DNA of 64,000 nucleotides from Oenanthe sinensis (GCA_028671895.1 JAPMAC010000234.1:248001-312000); one strand, 5' to 3'; shown: positions 44,923 to 58,092, counted from the first letter of the stretch. The notes: generated by a model from the sequence alone, not told the origin. Made by a program: numbers and translations.

Positions 44923-47900
44923 TCAGTCGGCTGTCCAGCTCTGCTCTACAACCTCACGTACTCTTCTGTTGTACTCACGTTTGTTCTCACTAAACATCCT
45001 TGCAGCTTCTGAATTGGCAGGTGAATTTGGATTTGGGTCACAGAGCAATGACTGCAAAGATATATTTACAAAAGCAAAACTGGGTTAGTTCCACTGCACA
45101 TATATAAAACCTAGAATGGAACAACTATAAAGAGTGCAAACATATATAAGTCCCCTCATCTATTATGCTTGCATGCATAAACACATGCATATGAATGCAG
45201 CACAGGATCTTCCATCATAATAAAATGATTATTTCATAGTCCTTCCATTATTAATGCTCAATATTATCCTCAGAGGAATGACAATCCTTTTCTATATTGG
45301 TCATGGTTAAATTAATATATACCCAGACCACATCTTTAACAGTTCAAAAACACTAACATGTTTGGGGTTGCTTAAATTTTGTTTCAATCGCCTTTAAAGT
45401 TGGATCCATGTTTGAGGTTGCTTATATTGGTTTGCTTATTTTGTGGTTCAAAATTTTAAGTACCTTGCAGGTACCATTTTCCGTTTAACTCCCCCCCCCC
45501 ATTCATTTCAACTAGTATTTTCTTAAATTATTGAATTAGATATCTTATATCTTTATTTTATGTTTAAACAACATGAAATCTTTCTTTGTAAAAATTTACC
45601 AAATAATTAATTTATTTCAAGTCAAATTACCCAAACAGGCACATCTAACTTATAGCAAAATATTTCACTTTTAACTTAAAGTAAATATAAAATATTTTTA
45701 AGTTATAACTTATTTTTAGTTGAGCCAAATGGGACTCTAAGACACATGCAAAAAGCATACGTTAATGCTGCCACAGTAAACAATCAGTAACAAGACATAT
45801 CACTGCCAGCTTAATAAACTTGTGTTAGAAGAAAAATTGCAATGTAAATAAACTCACAACCAGCAATAATCATGACTGTACATACGTCAACAATATTAAC
45901 CGGTCGTGTTCAGAAAACCAACAGAGGTACAATGCTTTATGCAGATAAATACCTGGATAGAGGTAAGAATAGCAGCCACATCATAGATAGGACTCCACTG
46001 ATTTTGCAGAATGTCCAAGCATATGCTTCCATCAGCATAAACTGGGAAAATTCCAATATAAAACAGGAAATTAGGTCTAACTTAGATAATATAAGCAATT
46101 TTTTTAACCTCTTTCATTGTTAATCTGAAACCATTTGTTTAAGCCATATTTGTACTGAAGACTATAACTGTTACAAGCTTAGTTACAGTGAAGGTAATTA
46201 GCTTTTGTTCCCAAACAATAAATACTTAATACAGTGGAAGCAACCCAATATCTTACAAGTTACTCAAATCTAAGAGAAAACAAAGAAACAAGTACAAGAA
46301 GTAACACTTGCCCTCTTAATATCTATTTATAAGTGAATCTAATAAGTTGGTTTTGAGGGCAAATGCTGTTACAAACTGACAACCATTATGTTATATATTG
46401 TAGAAAACATCCTCAATTTCATATCTGTAGACAGCGGTGCCTCATAGCTCAAAATCAACTTTAAATTTCATATATTGAAACCACGTCCTTCAGTTAGATG
46501 CCCATCCAAAACTCCATCTTTGACACTCGACGACATCCAACTAGGTGACTAAAATGATCAACCAAACTACAGGACTTGGAAAACTGCCTCTGATTATGAG
46601 TTTATCCCAGATAGCTCGTGGTGTTAGTCTTATGGACATCATATATGTTGGAATTAGTGTATCAAACAAGTGGTTTATTAAAAAAATAGTGTTTGCAATT
46701 ATATTTTTTCCTTCTTGTATCTAGCTTGACAAGACAAGCTACAGGAACATGGAAAAGCTCTACAAAATACAGTAGACTAAGATCCTGAAAGGAAAAAAAG
46801 ACACAGGAAACTGCAGACTTCATTTAAGTACATCAAGGATTTCAAAAAATTACTACTAGACTTGGGAAAACTAGCTTCATTTATCAGTTCAGCCCAGATG
46901 TCTTATGTTTTTAGTCCTTTCTCAATCCAGTCTACACTGGATTCTCATTTCCAAACACGCTTGATTATCAAGTTACTTCTGTTCAAATATCAATTTTAAA
47001 AATTGAATTGGTTGACCAGAGAAGCTCAAAGAGCAAGTGCAAAAGCTAGACAAATTATAGTAGATAGCTAAAAGATCCTCAGGGAGACGAAGACACAAGT
47101 ATATGTAATCAAGTAATCACTGACCAAATGTCAGATACAAGCCCCAGGAACCAAACAACAAAGAAACTGTACAAATTCACTTACACATGTGATAAGAGGC
47201 CAACCCTTGGCAAGAATAAACTACATTCAAAAGGAACTCCAATTGTAAACAGTGCTTTAAGCTGCAGATATGAATTATATATTCGTTATGTTTAAGTTCC
47301 AACTTACTGTTTGGATGGAACATCCGAGAAACAAAGCGAACTGTTGGTGGCTTATTCGGATAATCCTCTGAAAACTGAAGTGTCAACTTAAACGTACCTG
47401 ATGAAGCAAGAAAATAACCAAATAAAATAAGTGGGGGATCGTTGATGAATCACATTCCAGCATTGGAGCAAAGCATTCATTAGCTTAACGTAAAAATAGA
47501 AAACTAGAGTAATTGCTGATATGAGTCATTTGGCATATTATATTCCTTACTTTATTCGGAAAATAACCGAGGCTAAAAACTATATTTCATTATTACAAGC
47601 TTATTTTTACACTACAAAAGCTAAGACTGCAATAGAACATTCAAATACTACACCCACCATTCCAAAATGAGTCCCATATTTGATTTTCTGCAAGATAATA
47701 AATTTGCACATCATAGGAATCAGTTTTGACTTGGATAAAAGTGAGCCTAGCTGAAAGTGATGTCTACTCGAAATCCTCTAGGTCATGGGTTCAAATGCTG
47801 TTTCAAAACCCTAAAACAACCTCTTTAAGAAAAATAAGTTTAAGCTGCGTTCATTAGGACCTTCCCCATACCCTGCTGATTCAGAATCCTTGAGAACTGG

Positions 47901-48878
47901 GTACCATAGTCCTTAAATGCACAACACGAAGAGCGAAGGCATCCCCGAGCAACAAGTGCAATGCACACTTAAAGCACACAATACATATAAACTCAATATA
48001 TACAGATATATGTAGATGCTAAAACATGATAGAATGGATCAACAATACAAACAATGAAATTAAAGAACATGTCACATTAAAGGTGACAACATAACTATGA
48101 TCAACATCTTGCATAATTAGTAACAGAAGATATGAAATTACTGATTTTACTAATGACCAGAATGAGTTAATTCTTTAACATAAACTAATCCTCTTCTAGA
48201 GTTCTTCATCAGTGTTCTCAAAATCTCATCCAGATTATCATTGCGATTATATTTTCTTGTATTGCAATTTTTCTTTAACTGTCCACATCTTTTTGCTTTT
48301 TTAATATGCTGCTAGGATTTTATTTGGACTGCCCATATATATTTTGCATCTTAAGACTTTTAGATCTGATTATAATTGATGTATTTCTTTTTCTTTTCAA
48401 TATCTTCCAATTATCGATGAAGCACAGATACATTGATTAACAATAGCAATGCGCTTCGACCTCGCTTCACGTCATTTTGCACATAAGCGCTCTTTTCAAA
48501 ACTATGTTGGGTACGACTTTATTATATACAGAAATTCTCAGTATTTTCGCAAAGTCCTTTGAGAAATATAAAAAAACAATGCTGTCTTCACGTACCACCA
48601 TCCCATGGAGTGTCATCAGGACTGCAATTCAATATAATTGTATTAGTTACGAAAATTGAATATATTCTGTATTTACTAAAAGTAAATGGTGGTTTGAACA
48701 AAAGAACAAAACTATTTAATACACAAAAGTTAATTATAACGAGTATAACCTACCCAAATATAACTGCGTTCCATAACATTATATTGTTGTCTTGAGGAGC
48801 GCCACTGATGCCTGCAGGTGGATCTTGTTGCAACCTCTTAAAATCCCTCATAAGTCTTTTCCTTGAAGGTGTTGACAT
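44923..48878 (-). CDS. UBC2: Ubiquitin-conjugating enzyme E2, UBC1/UBC2 (RAD6) type
   Basis: Five coding exons on the minus strand: 48754-48878, 48596-48621 (26-bp micro-exon), 47308-47397, 45953-46041 and 44923-45051. They total 459 bases and encode 152 residues, the usual length for this family. The protein starts [20 protein letters not shown]. It has the E2 motifs HPN and the active-site cysteine in [19 protein letters not shown] (Cys about residue 88) and ends VVEQSWTAD. All splice sites are GT-AG and phases fit. In Arabidopsis UBC1 and UBC2 act with HUB1/HUB2 in monoubiquitination of histone H2B, affecting flowering time. Frame and key residues are intact, so it looks functional even though its introns have collected a SINE and other repeats. 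Confidence 0.96.
47735..47927 (+). mobile_element. tRNA-derived SINE, Au-like, in a UBC intron
   Basis: It has an A-box-like GCCTAGCTGAAAGTG near 47744 and a B-box-like GGTCATGGGTTCAAATGC near 47780. An Au-SINE-like body follows: TAAGCTGCGTTCATTAGGAC, CTTCCCCATACCCTGC, and AACTGGGTACC near 47900. The order is that of plant Au SINEs, but the copy is diverged and I see no clear target duplication. It lies antisense to UBC in the intron 47398-48595. Confidence 0.68.
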
Positions 48879-48887
48879 CCTTGCCCC

Positions 48888-50190
48888 CTAATAATCATAT
48901 TGCAAAAAAATAACATTACTAACTCCACAAAATTTCGTAAACCCTTTTTACACATAAAATAGTTAAAAACCCTTTACGCCCAGAAAGTAAATACATAATC
49001 CAAGCTTCACAGATTAATGAAACCCTAAAGCACCTTACACCAGCAATCAATCCACAAAATAGCACCATAAGCTTTGACAAATCTCAACACAAACATACAT
49101 ATACTTATTTACCTATTTTCAAGCATTAAAATATCATACACATTGTTGTCATGGCACTTGACTAGTTGTCAAGTCAGGTTGAGATGGTCCACTGGAAATG
49201 TCGACTAGTGAATTGTTGAAAAGTGGGTCGACTTGGTCGATTAGTCGGTCGACTGGTGAAGAGATCAGGTCAAAACCCGGTCCAAATTGAATAATATTTT
49301 CTACTAAACTAATCAACAACAAGAACAATGTGCACATATAAGGTCAAGTTTTCTTCTTCTAGCTTTATTCTCTGTTGGGTTGAAACTGATATGTGTCTGT
49401 GCTTATGTATGCACAGATTGATTAAAACTAATATATATGTATAGTCAACATATATACTTGTATGTATATAAAATGGAAAAAAGAGATGTTCGTAATAAAT
49501 TCATATGAGAATGTTGGACTTCTGTTGCGGGAAAGCACATATAAAAGATATATATTGTTACATATTAGTTAACTTATTATTATGTTATCGACTAGTCGTT
49601 AACGAGCTGGACCTCGACCACCATCGACTCGACTTATTAACTTGACAACCATGATCACACACCAAATTTCATTAATCTCTATCAATAATCCCATTGGGAA
49701 ATAAAATATTCATTTTCGGTATTTAATCAATAATAATAAATCAGGTCAACTAATATCTTATATATTCTTAAAAGCCAAAACAATTTGTCGAATCAATAGT
49801 CAAAACCATTACAACCCCCTAGTTTGTACCAAAATTCTAGCATCACTTCAAAAACCCTATATATATATATATATAATCAAGCATATACATACAAATTAAA
49901 ACAGCCCAAATAAGCAATTGTAAAGTAAACCCTAATTTTTAATCAGCAAAAACAAGATTAAATAATAGAAATAAGTAATAAAAACCCTAAAGATTGAAAC
50001 TTTAAAGTATTAAAAAGCTCAAAGATCAAAACTTTGACAATAACCCTCAATTAAAATCATAAAAACAAGAATCCCCAGATCCACAAACCAAATGAACATG
50101 AAAGTTCAAGCATATATCGAACAAACCCAACAAAAATAAAGATATATAAACACATGGGTATGTATATATATAATGATAGAGCTGTCTTAC
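48888..50190 (-). other. Intron in the 5' UTR of the UBC gene
   Basis: Upstream of the ATG, the minus strand reads TTATTAG before GGGGCAAGGATG (acceptor at 48888) and TTTACAA before GTAAGACAG (donor at 50190). This gives a 1303-base leader intron. The Arabidopsis homologues are, as I recall, also built this way. The intron contains a probable transposon (49143-49655) and a TA microsatellite (49859-49875). Confidence 0.65.
49143..49655. mobile_element. Possible hAT-type MITE in the UBC leader intron
   Basis: The left end (GTCATGGCACTTGACTAGTTGTCAAGTC) and the right end (..AACTTGACAACCATGATCA, reverse complement) share GTTGTCAAGT inverted. Both halves are full of GTCGACT/CGACTAGTCG words, which stand out from the AT-rich surroundings. 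Family and exact ends are uncertain. Confidence 0.35.
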
Positions 50191-50300
50191 TTGTAAAGAA
50201 GCACCAAAGAAGGAAGTGAAGATCAAAAACTAGTGATGATAATTGAGTTGATGCGACAAGTAAAAGTGAAAGGGAAGGGAATCTCTCTCCCCCTCTCTCT
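50191..50300 (-). promoter_or_regulatory. UBC 5' leader exon and core promoter region
   Basis: The leader exon starts within a CT/GA-rich stretch (CTCTCTCCCCCTCTCTCTG on plus, 50281-50300), common in plant leaders. TATA-like ATATATAATAC on the minus strand lies at about 50308-50318. The start site is inferred. Confidence 0.4.
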
Positions 50301-51727
50301 GTATGTATTATATATTCTGTGGGTATATATCAGAGAAAAAGTACGTACACGGTGAATAAATTGATTAATGGATCAGAGGGCTAGGATTTCCATCAAGTGG
50401 TAATACCCTCGTACCACTTAGAAATTGATATTCATTTACAAGTTATAAGGCTAATTATTTAAAAAAATATACAAAGTTATCGAAAACCCATAAAACTTTT
50501 CTTTACTCTATTTCTCAAAAAGAAAAAAATCTTAAAATTTATATTTTGATTTTGAGTTATTATCTGCTTTTTCGATTAAGATAAAAGTAATACTACGTAC
50601 TCAAAAGTTATTTCAGTGATCTCATATTATTATACAAAAGTTAACAATTACTCAGATGACAATTCAACATTTAATATAATTTTTGAAATAATTTTTGAGA
50701 TTTCTAGCATTTTTCTCATGATAAACTCCATCCTTTTTTGATTTCTTTGACTCTATATTTATTTATTTAAATAAGTTAATCTTATTGAATTTGCCATTCT
50801 TTTTCTCTAAAACTGAATGATCAAATGATGTTACCAGTAATAGGTAAAATACAGACCCCAAGCATTATATATGGTGTTTGATTGAATATCATATCATATA
50901 TATTTTTTTGGGTTAAGGAACGAAAAAACCATATACTTTAGGTGTAGGAGCGGATAAACCCCGTATTTTAAAAATGCTTAAATAAGCCCTTAAAATTTAA
51001 CTGGTTGGTTCAATATAGCCCCTCTAGTTAGTTTTTTCTTAACTATGATTAGAAATATTATGAAATATCTAATTACATTAATATATATATACATACATAT
51101 ATATATATATACATATATATATATATGCATATATATCAAATATTATGAATTTTTAATTTTTAATTAGAGGGGTCAACTTGACCACACAAAGATAAAAAAA
51201 GACACTTATTATGGGACGGAGGGAGTAATTTGTTATGATTCTTGTTGTGCCCAAAATCTCACATGGGTTAGATTTGGGCTCATAGGTTGTTGGAGGTCTA
51301 ATCCACTAAGGGTGAAACCTATAAAGAGATTTCAGGGTAGGATAAGAAATGTTATAAAGGTTCCATGGTGACCAGATGGGACATGGAAGCTGTCAAGGAG
51401 GTCATTGAGATGAGGGTCCATCCCAGAGTGAGGAACCACTGAGAGAGAGGCTCTAAAGGTGCAAAGATTCCATTTTCTAGAGGAAATACCATAATGACAA
51501 AGCTGGAACCTACTTTGAGAAGGTTCTAGGAGCCTGATGAGATTGGGAGTTCATCAGGGAGGTCCTGACATGCTATGGGTTCCAGAAAATAGGTTCCAGG
51601 TTTCATTGGGCAGTTTCTAGAATCCAGCTTTCAGAACAACTACTGGGAAACTCCTGGAAGGACAATTCTACTTGGACCGTTTCACTTGATTTTTAGGAGA
51701 TGATTACTTCACGATTGTAGAGGATAG
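50301..51727. other. Intergenic DNA with repeat fragments
   Basis: No gene is supported. An (AT)n microsatellite lies at about 51080-51136. A lone right end of a Stowaway-type MITE, TTATGGGACGGAGGGAGTA, is at about 51208-51226 without a visible left partner. From about 51250 to 51700 a GC-richer stretch starts with CCCAAAATCTCACATGGGTT and repeats GGTTCCAGG/TTCTAG-like phrases. It looks like a decayed LTR or TRIM but has no clear ends. Confidence 0.5.
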
Positions 51728-52689
51728 TGTTAGGAATGAGTTTTATGGAAACCAATACAGAGGGGGGTGCATGTATTGTTGATATCTTACCTTTCTTTGA
51801 TTTTGATGAACTGACTTATAGCTAATTTGTTTAACTGTTAAGTGTTAGGATTAATATGCGGAAATGAATAACACTTAGATAAAATTTCAATCTAATATTT
51901 TATTAGATATGAAATTGCTACAATCTGAGATTCTTGATTAGAATCCCAACTTCTTGTTCTTGAAAGAAAAAACAAGGTATGAAAAACTATTCAACACACA
52001 CCTTGTGAATCTATGCACACTTGCTAAATAGACAACATGTCTTGGGTGCACATGCTGTCACAGGCTATTTTTCTATAACTAGAAATAGACAAAACTACTT
52101 TACATTGTACACAATCTATTTCTAGCTAAACTCCTTGACTTGACAATATGCTCAATTCTGCTTTCTTCCTTCTGTCTTTGTCTTGTTTTCTTTTCAAGAT
52201 TCATTGTAGACTTGTCATTGCTCTTCACATGTTTGACTAACCTGATCATGACACTACTTCAAAATACTTATCTTATTCTTCTGCAAATCTCCTTGAAATT
52301 AGCTTCTTGAAACATTTGAATACTCATATTCATTGTACTTCGAGAAGTCATGTTGTAGACTACTCGATCGAGTACTTCTGAGACTTCTCGATTGGTCTTT
52401 GTATTGATACTTCTCGAATGTCTTAGACTTCTCGATTGCATACTTCTTTTGATAACTTCTCGATCAGGCTAAACTTCTCGAATGACTTAATTCCACAGAC
52501 TTCTCGATTGACTCATTTCCTCAACTTCTCGATTGGTTCTTTAGCTAACTTCTCAATTTATTTAACTGGACTTCTCGAATATATATCATTTTACACTTCT
52601 CGAATGACTTAAGATTCTTGACTTCTCGATTGATCATTTCTTTATAACTCTTGATCGAATACTGAGACACTTGAGCATTCTGAGACTTT
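51728..52689 (-). repeat. Minus-strand LTR fragment with an ACTTCTCGATTG array
   Basis: On the minus strand it ends with ATGCACCCCCCTCTGTATTG, then CCTAACA (plus TGTTAGG at 51728), the usual LTR 3' end of this group. About 52335-52640 holds about a dozen copies of ACTTCTCGATTG/ACTTCTCGAATG. At 52690 it is cut by another LTR, so its start is not visible here. Confidence 0.65.
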
Positions 52690-54031
52690 TGTTAGTCCCA
52701 AATATTGTAGAAGGGGGGTTGAATATGATATGTCCAATTTTAATCTTTTTAAACTTTCTTCATGGAATATATATTTCTTAGACTGTAGACTTCTAACAGG
52801 AACTAAATCAAACACAAGATATAACAATCATAACACGGTTCATTCGGGAAATATATCTTTGTATTAATACAAACCCTGAGGGTGCTACACTTCTAACACA
52901 AAGTTAGCTACAATGATTTACTAGTCTACATACAGATACAAAGTACAGATACAAGAATTCAATACAAATCCTAACACAAAACTATAATTTTATTTATGAC
53001 TCTCCAGTGTATAGATTTGTTTTGAATGCTCTTTCTTTCTTCTCTCTCGACTGCTTCTCTGTATATTGTGAACTGAATGAATGCCAAAATGAATCGACTT
53101 CTTTTTGCTTTAAGTGCAGACTTTTCAACTCTGTATACGTGGCTTCATTACAGCCAAGCATATGAATATTGCTTCATATGATAAAATTGATTAACTCCCC
53201 CTGTCTCACACAACACCAATCAGTGGAATAATAAATCAATTAATTCAAAATGAATTAATTGACTTAATAACAATCGGTTGACTTGAAGTTGCATATGGGT
53301 GATGTCACTCGATTATTATTAATAATCGAATGATGTCATTCATACTTGTAACAATCGGTTCAAATAAATCAATTAAGCTTTGACCAACATTAACAATCGA
53401 TGACTTTTTTTAACTTGTAACAATCGCCTTATGTCATGATGATGTCACCTTAACAATTGGACTGCATCAGCTTATTTGCCTTTGAATATTTCTTGTGATT
53501 TAACCAAATAGCCTTCTGCATTTGACTCAAGCATTGTTGAATTTGACTTTCAATAAACAGCTTGATTCTTGAGCCTGATTGAAATCCCTTAACCAATTAT
53601 TCTGATTCTCAGATGCATCTCTCAATATCTTTTGTGCTGACATTTAGTGCAACCGATCTGGTTCACAAATGACTAACACGATCTTGATCAACAAATCTTC
53701 TTGATGTGCAATTGGTTCTATTTTCTGTTAGTAATAAAATGCTTCTTTAATCCACTGAAATCTTCTGTCTTCAATGATGTATACCATTTAGTAGAAATAG
53801 AATCTCTGAATCACTTCATCTTTATTTAGTGTTGAGACTTGAACATTTTAAATGAACTTCTTTCAGCAGTCATCAAAGTCTTCAAAGCTTTCAGTGATAC
53901 TTAGGATATTGTCTCTGTAATTAGAACTGATTTGACGTTGATTTCTGTGCTTCATATAATATTAGTTAACTGTCTTCTATTGAGTTAGTGTCTTCAGTTA
54001 CATATTAAGTTACGTTACATTATGCTTTAAA
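52690..54031 (-). repeat. Element E 3' LTR (minus strand)
   Basis: On the minus strand it starts after the polypurine tract (TTTAAAGCATAATG, TG decayed to TT) and ends ATATTCAACCCCCCTTCTAC then AATATTTGGGACTAACA. The length is 1342 bases. It is inserted in the preceding LTR fragment. The five bases outside it on the left are ACTTT. Confidence 0.72.
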
Positions 54032-54032
54032 A

Positions 54033-54050
54033 TCTCCCCCCATTTGATTG
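54033..54050 (-). other. Element E polypurine tract (minus strand)
   Basis: The reverse complement reads CAATCAAATGGGGGGAGA. It matches the tracts at 10741-10758 and 31894-31912 and sets the direction of element E. Confidence 0.75.
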
Positions 54051-57000
54051 TTTGAGTTCGACAAGCAAATCCTTTATCAGGATAACTCAACTAATTTGCA
54101 AGAAAAAATAAATGAGAGACAGTTAACAAATATTAAGTACATTTTGGATTAAATTATGCAAATCCAGATTTCAAGATGAAAGATTACAAGATAGAATGGT
54201 TGTTCCTCTAAATTGAACAAATATTACAAGTTATCATTCTAAGTTGTTTCTGATCAGTAATTGTTCCATAATCAAATCTTGTGTTTCTACTTCAAGCATG
54301 TTCATCGGCTTCGGATCTAACAAAGCATCTAAGATAGTTTGTAACACACTTACTCTTCTGATCTCCTTAATATGATTGAAGATAAATTCCAGAAACATTG
54401 TATTTCCTCTAACCCTTAATCTTTTTGGAATTGCTGTACCCAATTAGTGTTGTAAAATGTGTTAGTGTAGGTGCCCTAGAGGCAATACAATGTTTCTTTT
54501 AATAGACCTTTATGTCATTTGATTATTCAATAAACGTATTTATTATGACTTTAAATATTGCGATATATTTGTTAGCATAATAAATGTCCTTAGAATCATG
54601 ATACACATTGTATAGTTTAGTACATGACTTGAACTTGAGATTATATAATAGATCATATTCTTAAATGTCCCTAGTCGAGTATTATTATTATAGGACAATA
54701 ATAATACATAAATAGACTAGTATGTTGTTTGACAGATAACCACATCTCATTGGTTATAAGTATGGGGATACTAAAGTCAACACATAGGTACATGCAGGAG
54801 TACATGGTACTGGACAGACCGACAGTGAGATTCTTCATGTTTAATAAAGTCATAAGAAAGACTCACAGTGATAATGGTGTAATGATCCTCTGACTTGATA
54901 TCATTATATTTCTGTACGAGGATTAATATACTTTGACTACATTAAAAGTTACCTTTGACCGGGTAATGATAAAAGTGGACATCGGGTATATCATGAGTCG
55001 TATGAGAAATATGAATGATAGATAAAGGATTTAACCCTCCTATAATTAGGAGAGATATTATTGGCCTCTTGATTGAGTGAGACTATAAAATGCATGGCCG
55101 TGCTCAAATAATGATTTGTTTTCATAGTCTACTCATACATCAAGTAAACCCGGATTAAATGTTGTAGAGGATGACTAAATACATGCCTCGAATTTAATCT
55201 ATAATATATATGGTTAAAGGGATTATATTACACGGAAACATTAATCACGAAAGGTTTTATCCAATCATGATTTAATTATTATTTAATTGGGTAGCAATGA
55301 TGTATTACTAGATACCGCTCATTGTTTATAATTTTATTGGAGAATAAAATTATTGCTAATTAAATAATAGCCTATAGGGTCACACACATAGAGCACTTAG
55401 AGGAATAGTTAATTTAAATTATAGATTTAAATTAATTGATGATTATTTGAATTTTATTATATTAATTAAGTGAGACTTAATTAATTGAAATAATATAAAT
55501 TCGAATTTGAAGATGATTTCTGCCCATAATAATTAAGTATGACTTAGTTATTAATTAAATAATAGAAAATCATTTTATTATTTAATCCTATACCTACATG
55601 GGTTAGGTTTTGCTGATTGGGCCTCTTAACCAGCATTATAAATAGATAATGATAGGGTTAAGAGGGATTACGTTTTTGAGACCTTAAACCCTAGAGGCAG
55701 CAGCAAGGTAGAAAAGAAGGCAGAAATTCGAAATCATCAAAAGGAGGCTAGTACATCCGTTCCATAATCAAGATCGTGAGACGTTCTTCAAGGTGCTCGT
55801 GTGGATACCATAGAGGTGTTTTTCGAGAGGAAGACACAAATCGTGAAAGCTAGGATCTCCGTTGAGTTCGTGAAAGTCAAGACCAGAAAAGGTATAAATC
55901 GGTTTCACCATAATCTGTGAATCTTATACATGATCCTGCGTTAGGGCTCCAAAATTTTTCATTATATTTACGTTTAATCCGCTGCATTTTATGCCTCGGA
56001 ACCCAACAAAATGTTTCTAAGCTTAGTTTTTCTTCATAAAACTTTGTTACCTCAGCCAATACGGATTTATCCAAGTAGTTTGTCGAAGATTTGATTTGGT
56101 CAAGTATGAAGTTCAACTTCTTTGAAGTTTGGTATGACATCTTGTATATGTCCATTACCATAGGTTTTCATGTTGAACTTAAATACCTGATTGTTGGAGG
56201 ATCCTTGAGCACCATTGATTCAGTTACCTTGATTTCATCAATGTAGGCATGATAGTAAGAAAATCAGAAGCTTTCTCATTCCATACAAACACTTCACCAA
56301 GCCTGGAGTTTTCGAACTCCTTCTTAGCCTTGTACACTTTTCTGTAATATTCACTTTCTTCCTTGGTTGGTATTGGAAGCTTTGGTTGTGTTCCATTAAA
56401 GGATCAAATCTTTTAATTCTTGAGAGATCTACACTTTTTGTAGATAAGACATTCAGCTTGTAGGCATAAATTCTCTCAGCTACTTTCCACTTTCTCTCCG
56501 TTCTGTTTCCTTTACTTCTTAGAAGTCCTTCAATAAATGTTAGACGCTTCAAAGGATATAGACCAAGTCTTTCATCTTCTAAGCTCAATGTCTGAACTAG
56601 ACTATCTTTAAAGAAAATAATTGTGTATGGTGTATCACGAACTTCAACATCTGCCTCTTCCATGAATTCTTCAATTTTATCTCCCAGAAGTTCATTCACA
56701 TACGCTCCTTTCATAATTCTAATCTTTAATACATTTAGCTCTGTCAATGATCTCTTTTTGAGAAATTCAGTAGAAATGGTCCTTGTTTTGTCATTGTGAA
56801 AAGTGATTTGAATTCTCCAACCTTTATCCCCGAAAGTGATGAACACTACCTTGATTGATTTCATTAAGGCATGAAAGAACTGATTGATTTATGGATAATC
56901 ATCGTGAGATTTTCTCAATGTTTTCTTTACCTTCTTGTCTTCATTCTCCGACAAACCAACTTTTGATCCTTCAAAAAGGTTATGTGCCTTATCCCAATCT

Positions 57001-57562
57001 GGACCTGTTCTGGAAGGATTTGGATGTTTTTCTTTCCTTTGAATGTATTTCCTGTAATTCCTCTTTCTTTCCATTTCTTGATTTGTTCTCGTCTTCTCAT
57101 ACTCCCTGAATTTGGATGCATTTGCATTCAACCGATCAAAAGTTTCAACATAGTCCATCGCAGTGAAGTGGTACGCTGAATCATTTACATATTCATCAAA
57201 TGCTTCCCCTTCTCCTTGTGCATTCGGATCATATATCTCTCCTTCTTCAAGATCATGTAAAATTTCTAGAGATATATTCCTTCGCTCCCCCTAAATTGGT
57301 GAAAGATTTTCTTTTAATGCTTCTTTTTCTATTAACAACCTTTTCCCTTTATCTGCTACAGATACTACTGCTTTTTCTTATCGACTCCCCATGTTCTCCC
57401 CATTAGTTGGGTATTCTCTGAAGCCGGGATCATACGAGAAACCACAGTAGCATACAGATAAGCCATTACCAGCTCTATAGATTCTTTGAATTGCCAAAAT
57501 TCCTTATATTGACCTAGCTAGACCGTCTTGATGTTTTTAAATTCCTCCCTTAGCAAAGATAC
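54051..57562 (-). pseudogene. Element E aORF and 3' region, decayed and interrupted
   Basis: Minus-strand open pieces lie at 56889-57158 (charged, RKRNYRKYIQRKEKHPNP), 56238-56864 (208 codons starting MKSIKVVFITFGDKGWRIQI), 56014-56161 and 54234-54443. They sit between the LTR of element F and the polypurine tract, the position of a SIRE aORF. Their order and charge resemble the downstream aORF pieces of element A (31301-31735), but similarity is weak. A solo LTR at 54460-56008 splits them. No function is assigned. Confidence 0.5.
54460..56008 (+). mobile_element. Solo LTR (1549 bp) with AAATG target duplication
   Basis: It starts TGTTAGTGTAGGTGCCCTAG, the 'GCCCTAGAGGCAAT' start typical of a widespread plant copia LTR group, and ends GCCTCGGAACCCAACA. 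AAATG flanks it on both sides (54455-54459 and 56009-56013). No internal region is present, so it arose by recombination between two LTRs. Its direction is opposite to element E, which it interrupts. It is not of the SIRE type seen elsewhere here. Confidence 0.88.
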
Positions 57563-58092
57563 TGTTAGGTCCATAAGGATGGGGTATTAGCTAGAAGGGG
57601 GGGTTGAATAGCTTAATACCCTTTTAAAAATTAGAGCTTGACATTTTAAAATCTTATCTTTTCTTTTAAAAATGTTACTAGTCAACTAGTAAATCAAATT
57701 CGAAAATTAAAAGAGAGTAAAGAAATAGAGCACAACACACAAGATTTTTATCCTGGTTTGCGATGGTGCAATCCCCTAACGGATCCACTCACCTCTAGTC
57801 CAGTCCCAGAGTCCCTCCCTGAACTCGAGATTTTCCCACTGTAAAAAGATTCATTTCTTATAGCGACGGAGAAGCCTTTATAACCACTATGTATTTATCT
57901 TGGACCTTAACTCTCCGTTAACCCCTCAAAATATAATAGCAAAACCTACTAGACTAATCTTGGAGTGTAACTCCTCGTACCTCCTCACAATCTAAGTAGA
58001 ACCCTTACAATTTATCTTGGAGCGTAAATTCCCGTTACCTCCTCAAATACAAGTAAAAAAATAAATTACAACCCTACGTAGACTATGTTCCT
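57563..58092 (-). repeat. Element F LTR fragment (minus strand), copy 2 of the 1678-2270 family
   Basis: It starts on plus with TGTTAGGTCCATAAGG and continues GGTATTAGCTAGAAGGGGGG, matching 1678-2270 base for base over long stretches. It includes the same CTTGGAGYGTAACTCC repeats (about 57900-58050). It stops abruptly after GACTATGTTCC at the LTR of element D. Copy 1 continues past that point, so D interrupted it. Confidence 0.72.

Noticed and set aside
47650..47700. Stowaway MITE left end (CCACCATTCCAAAATGAGTCCC)
   Set aside because: Only a weak one-sided match with no opposite terminus found nearby.
55877..55990. Minus-strand reading across the right end of the solo LTR as part of an ORF
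   Set aside because: The first part lies inside the solo LTR. The apparent extension of the E reading frame is accidental.
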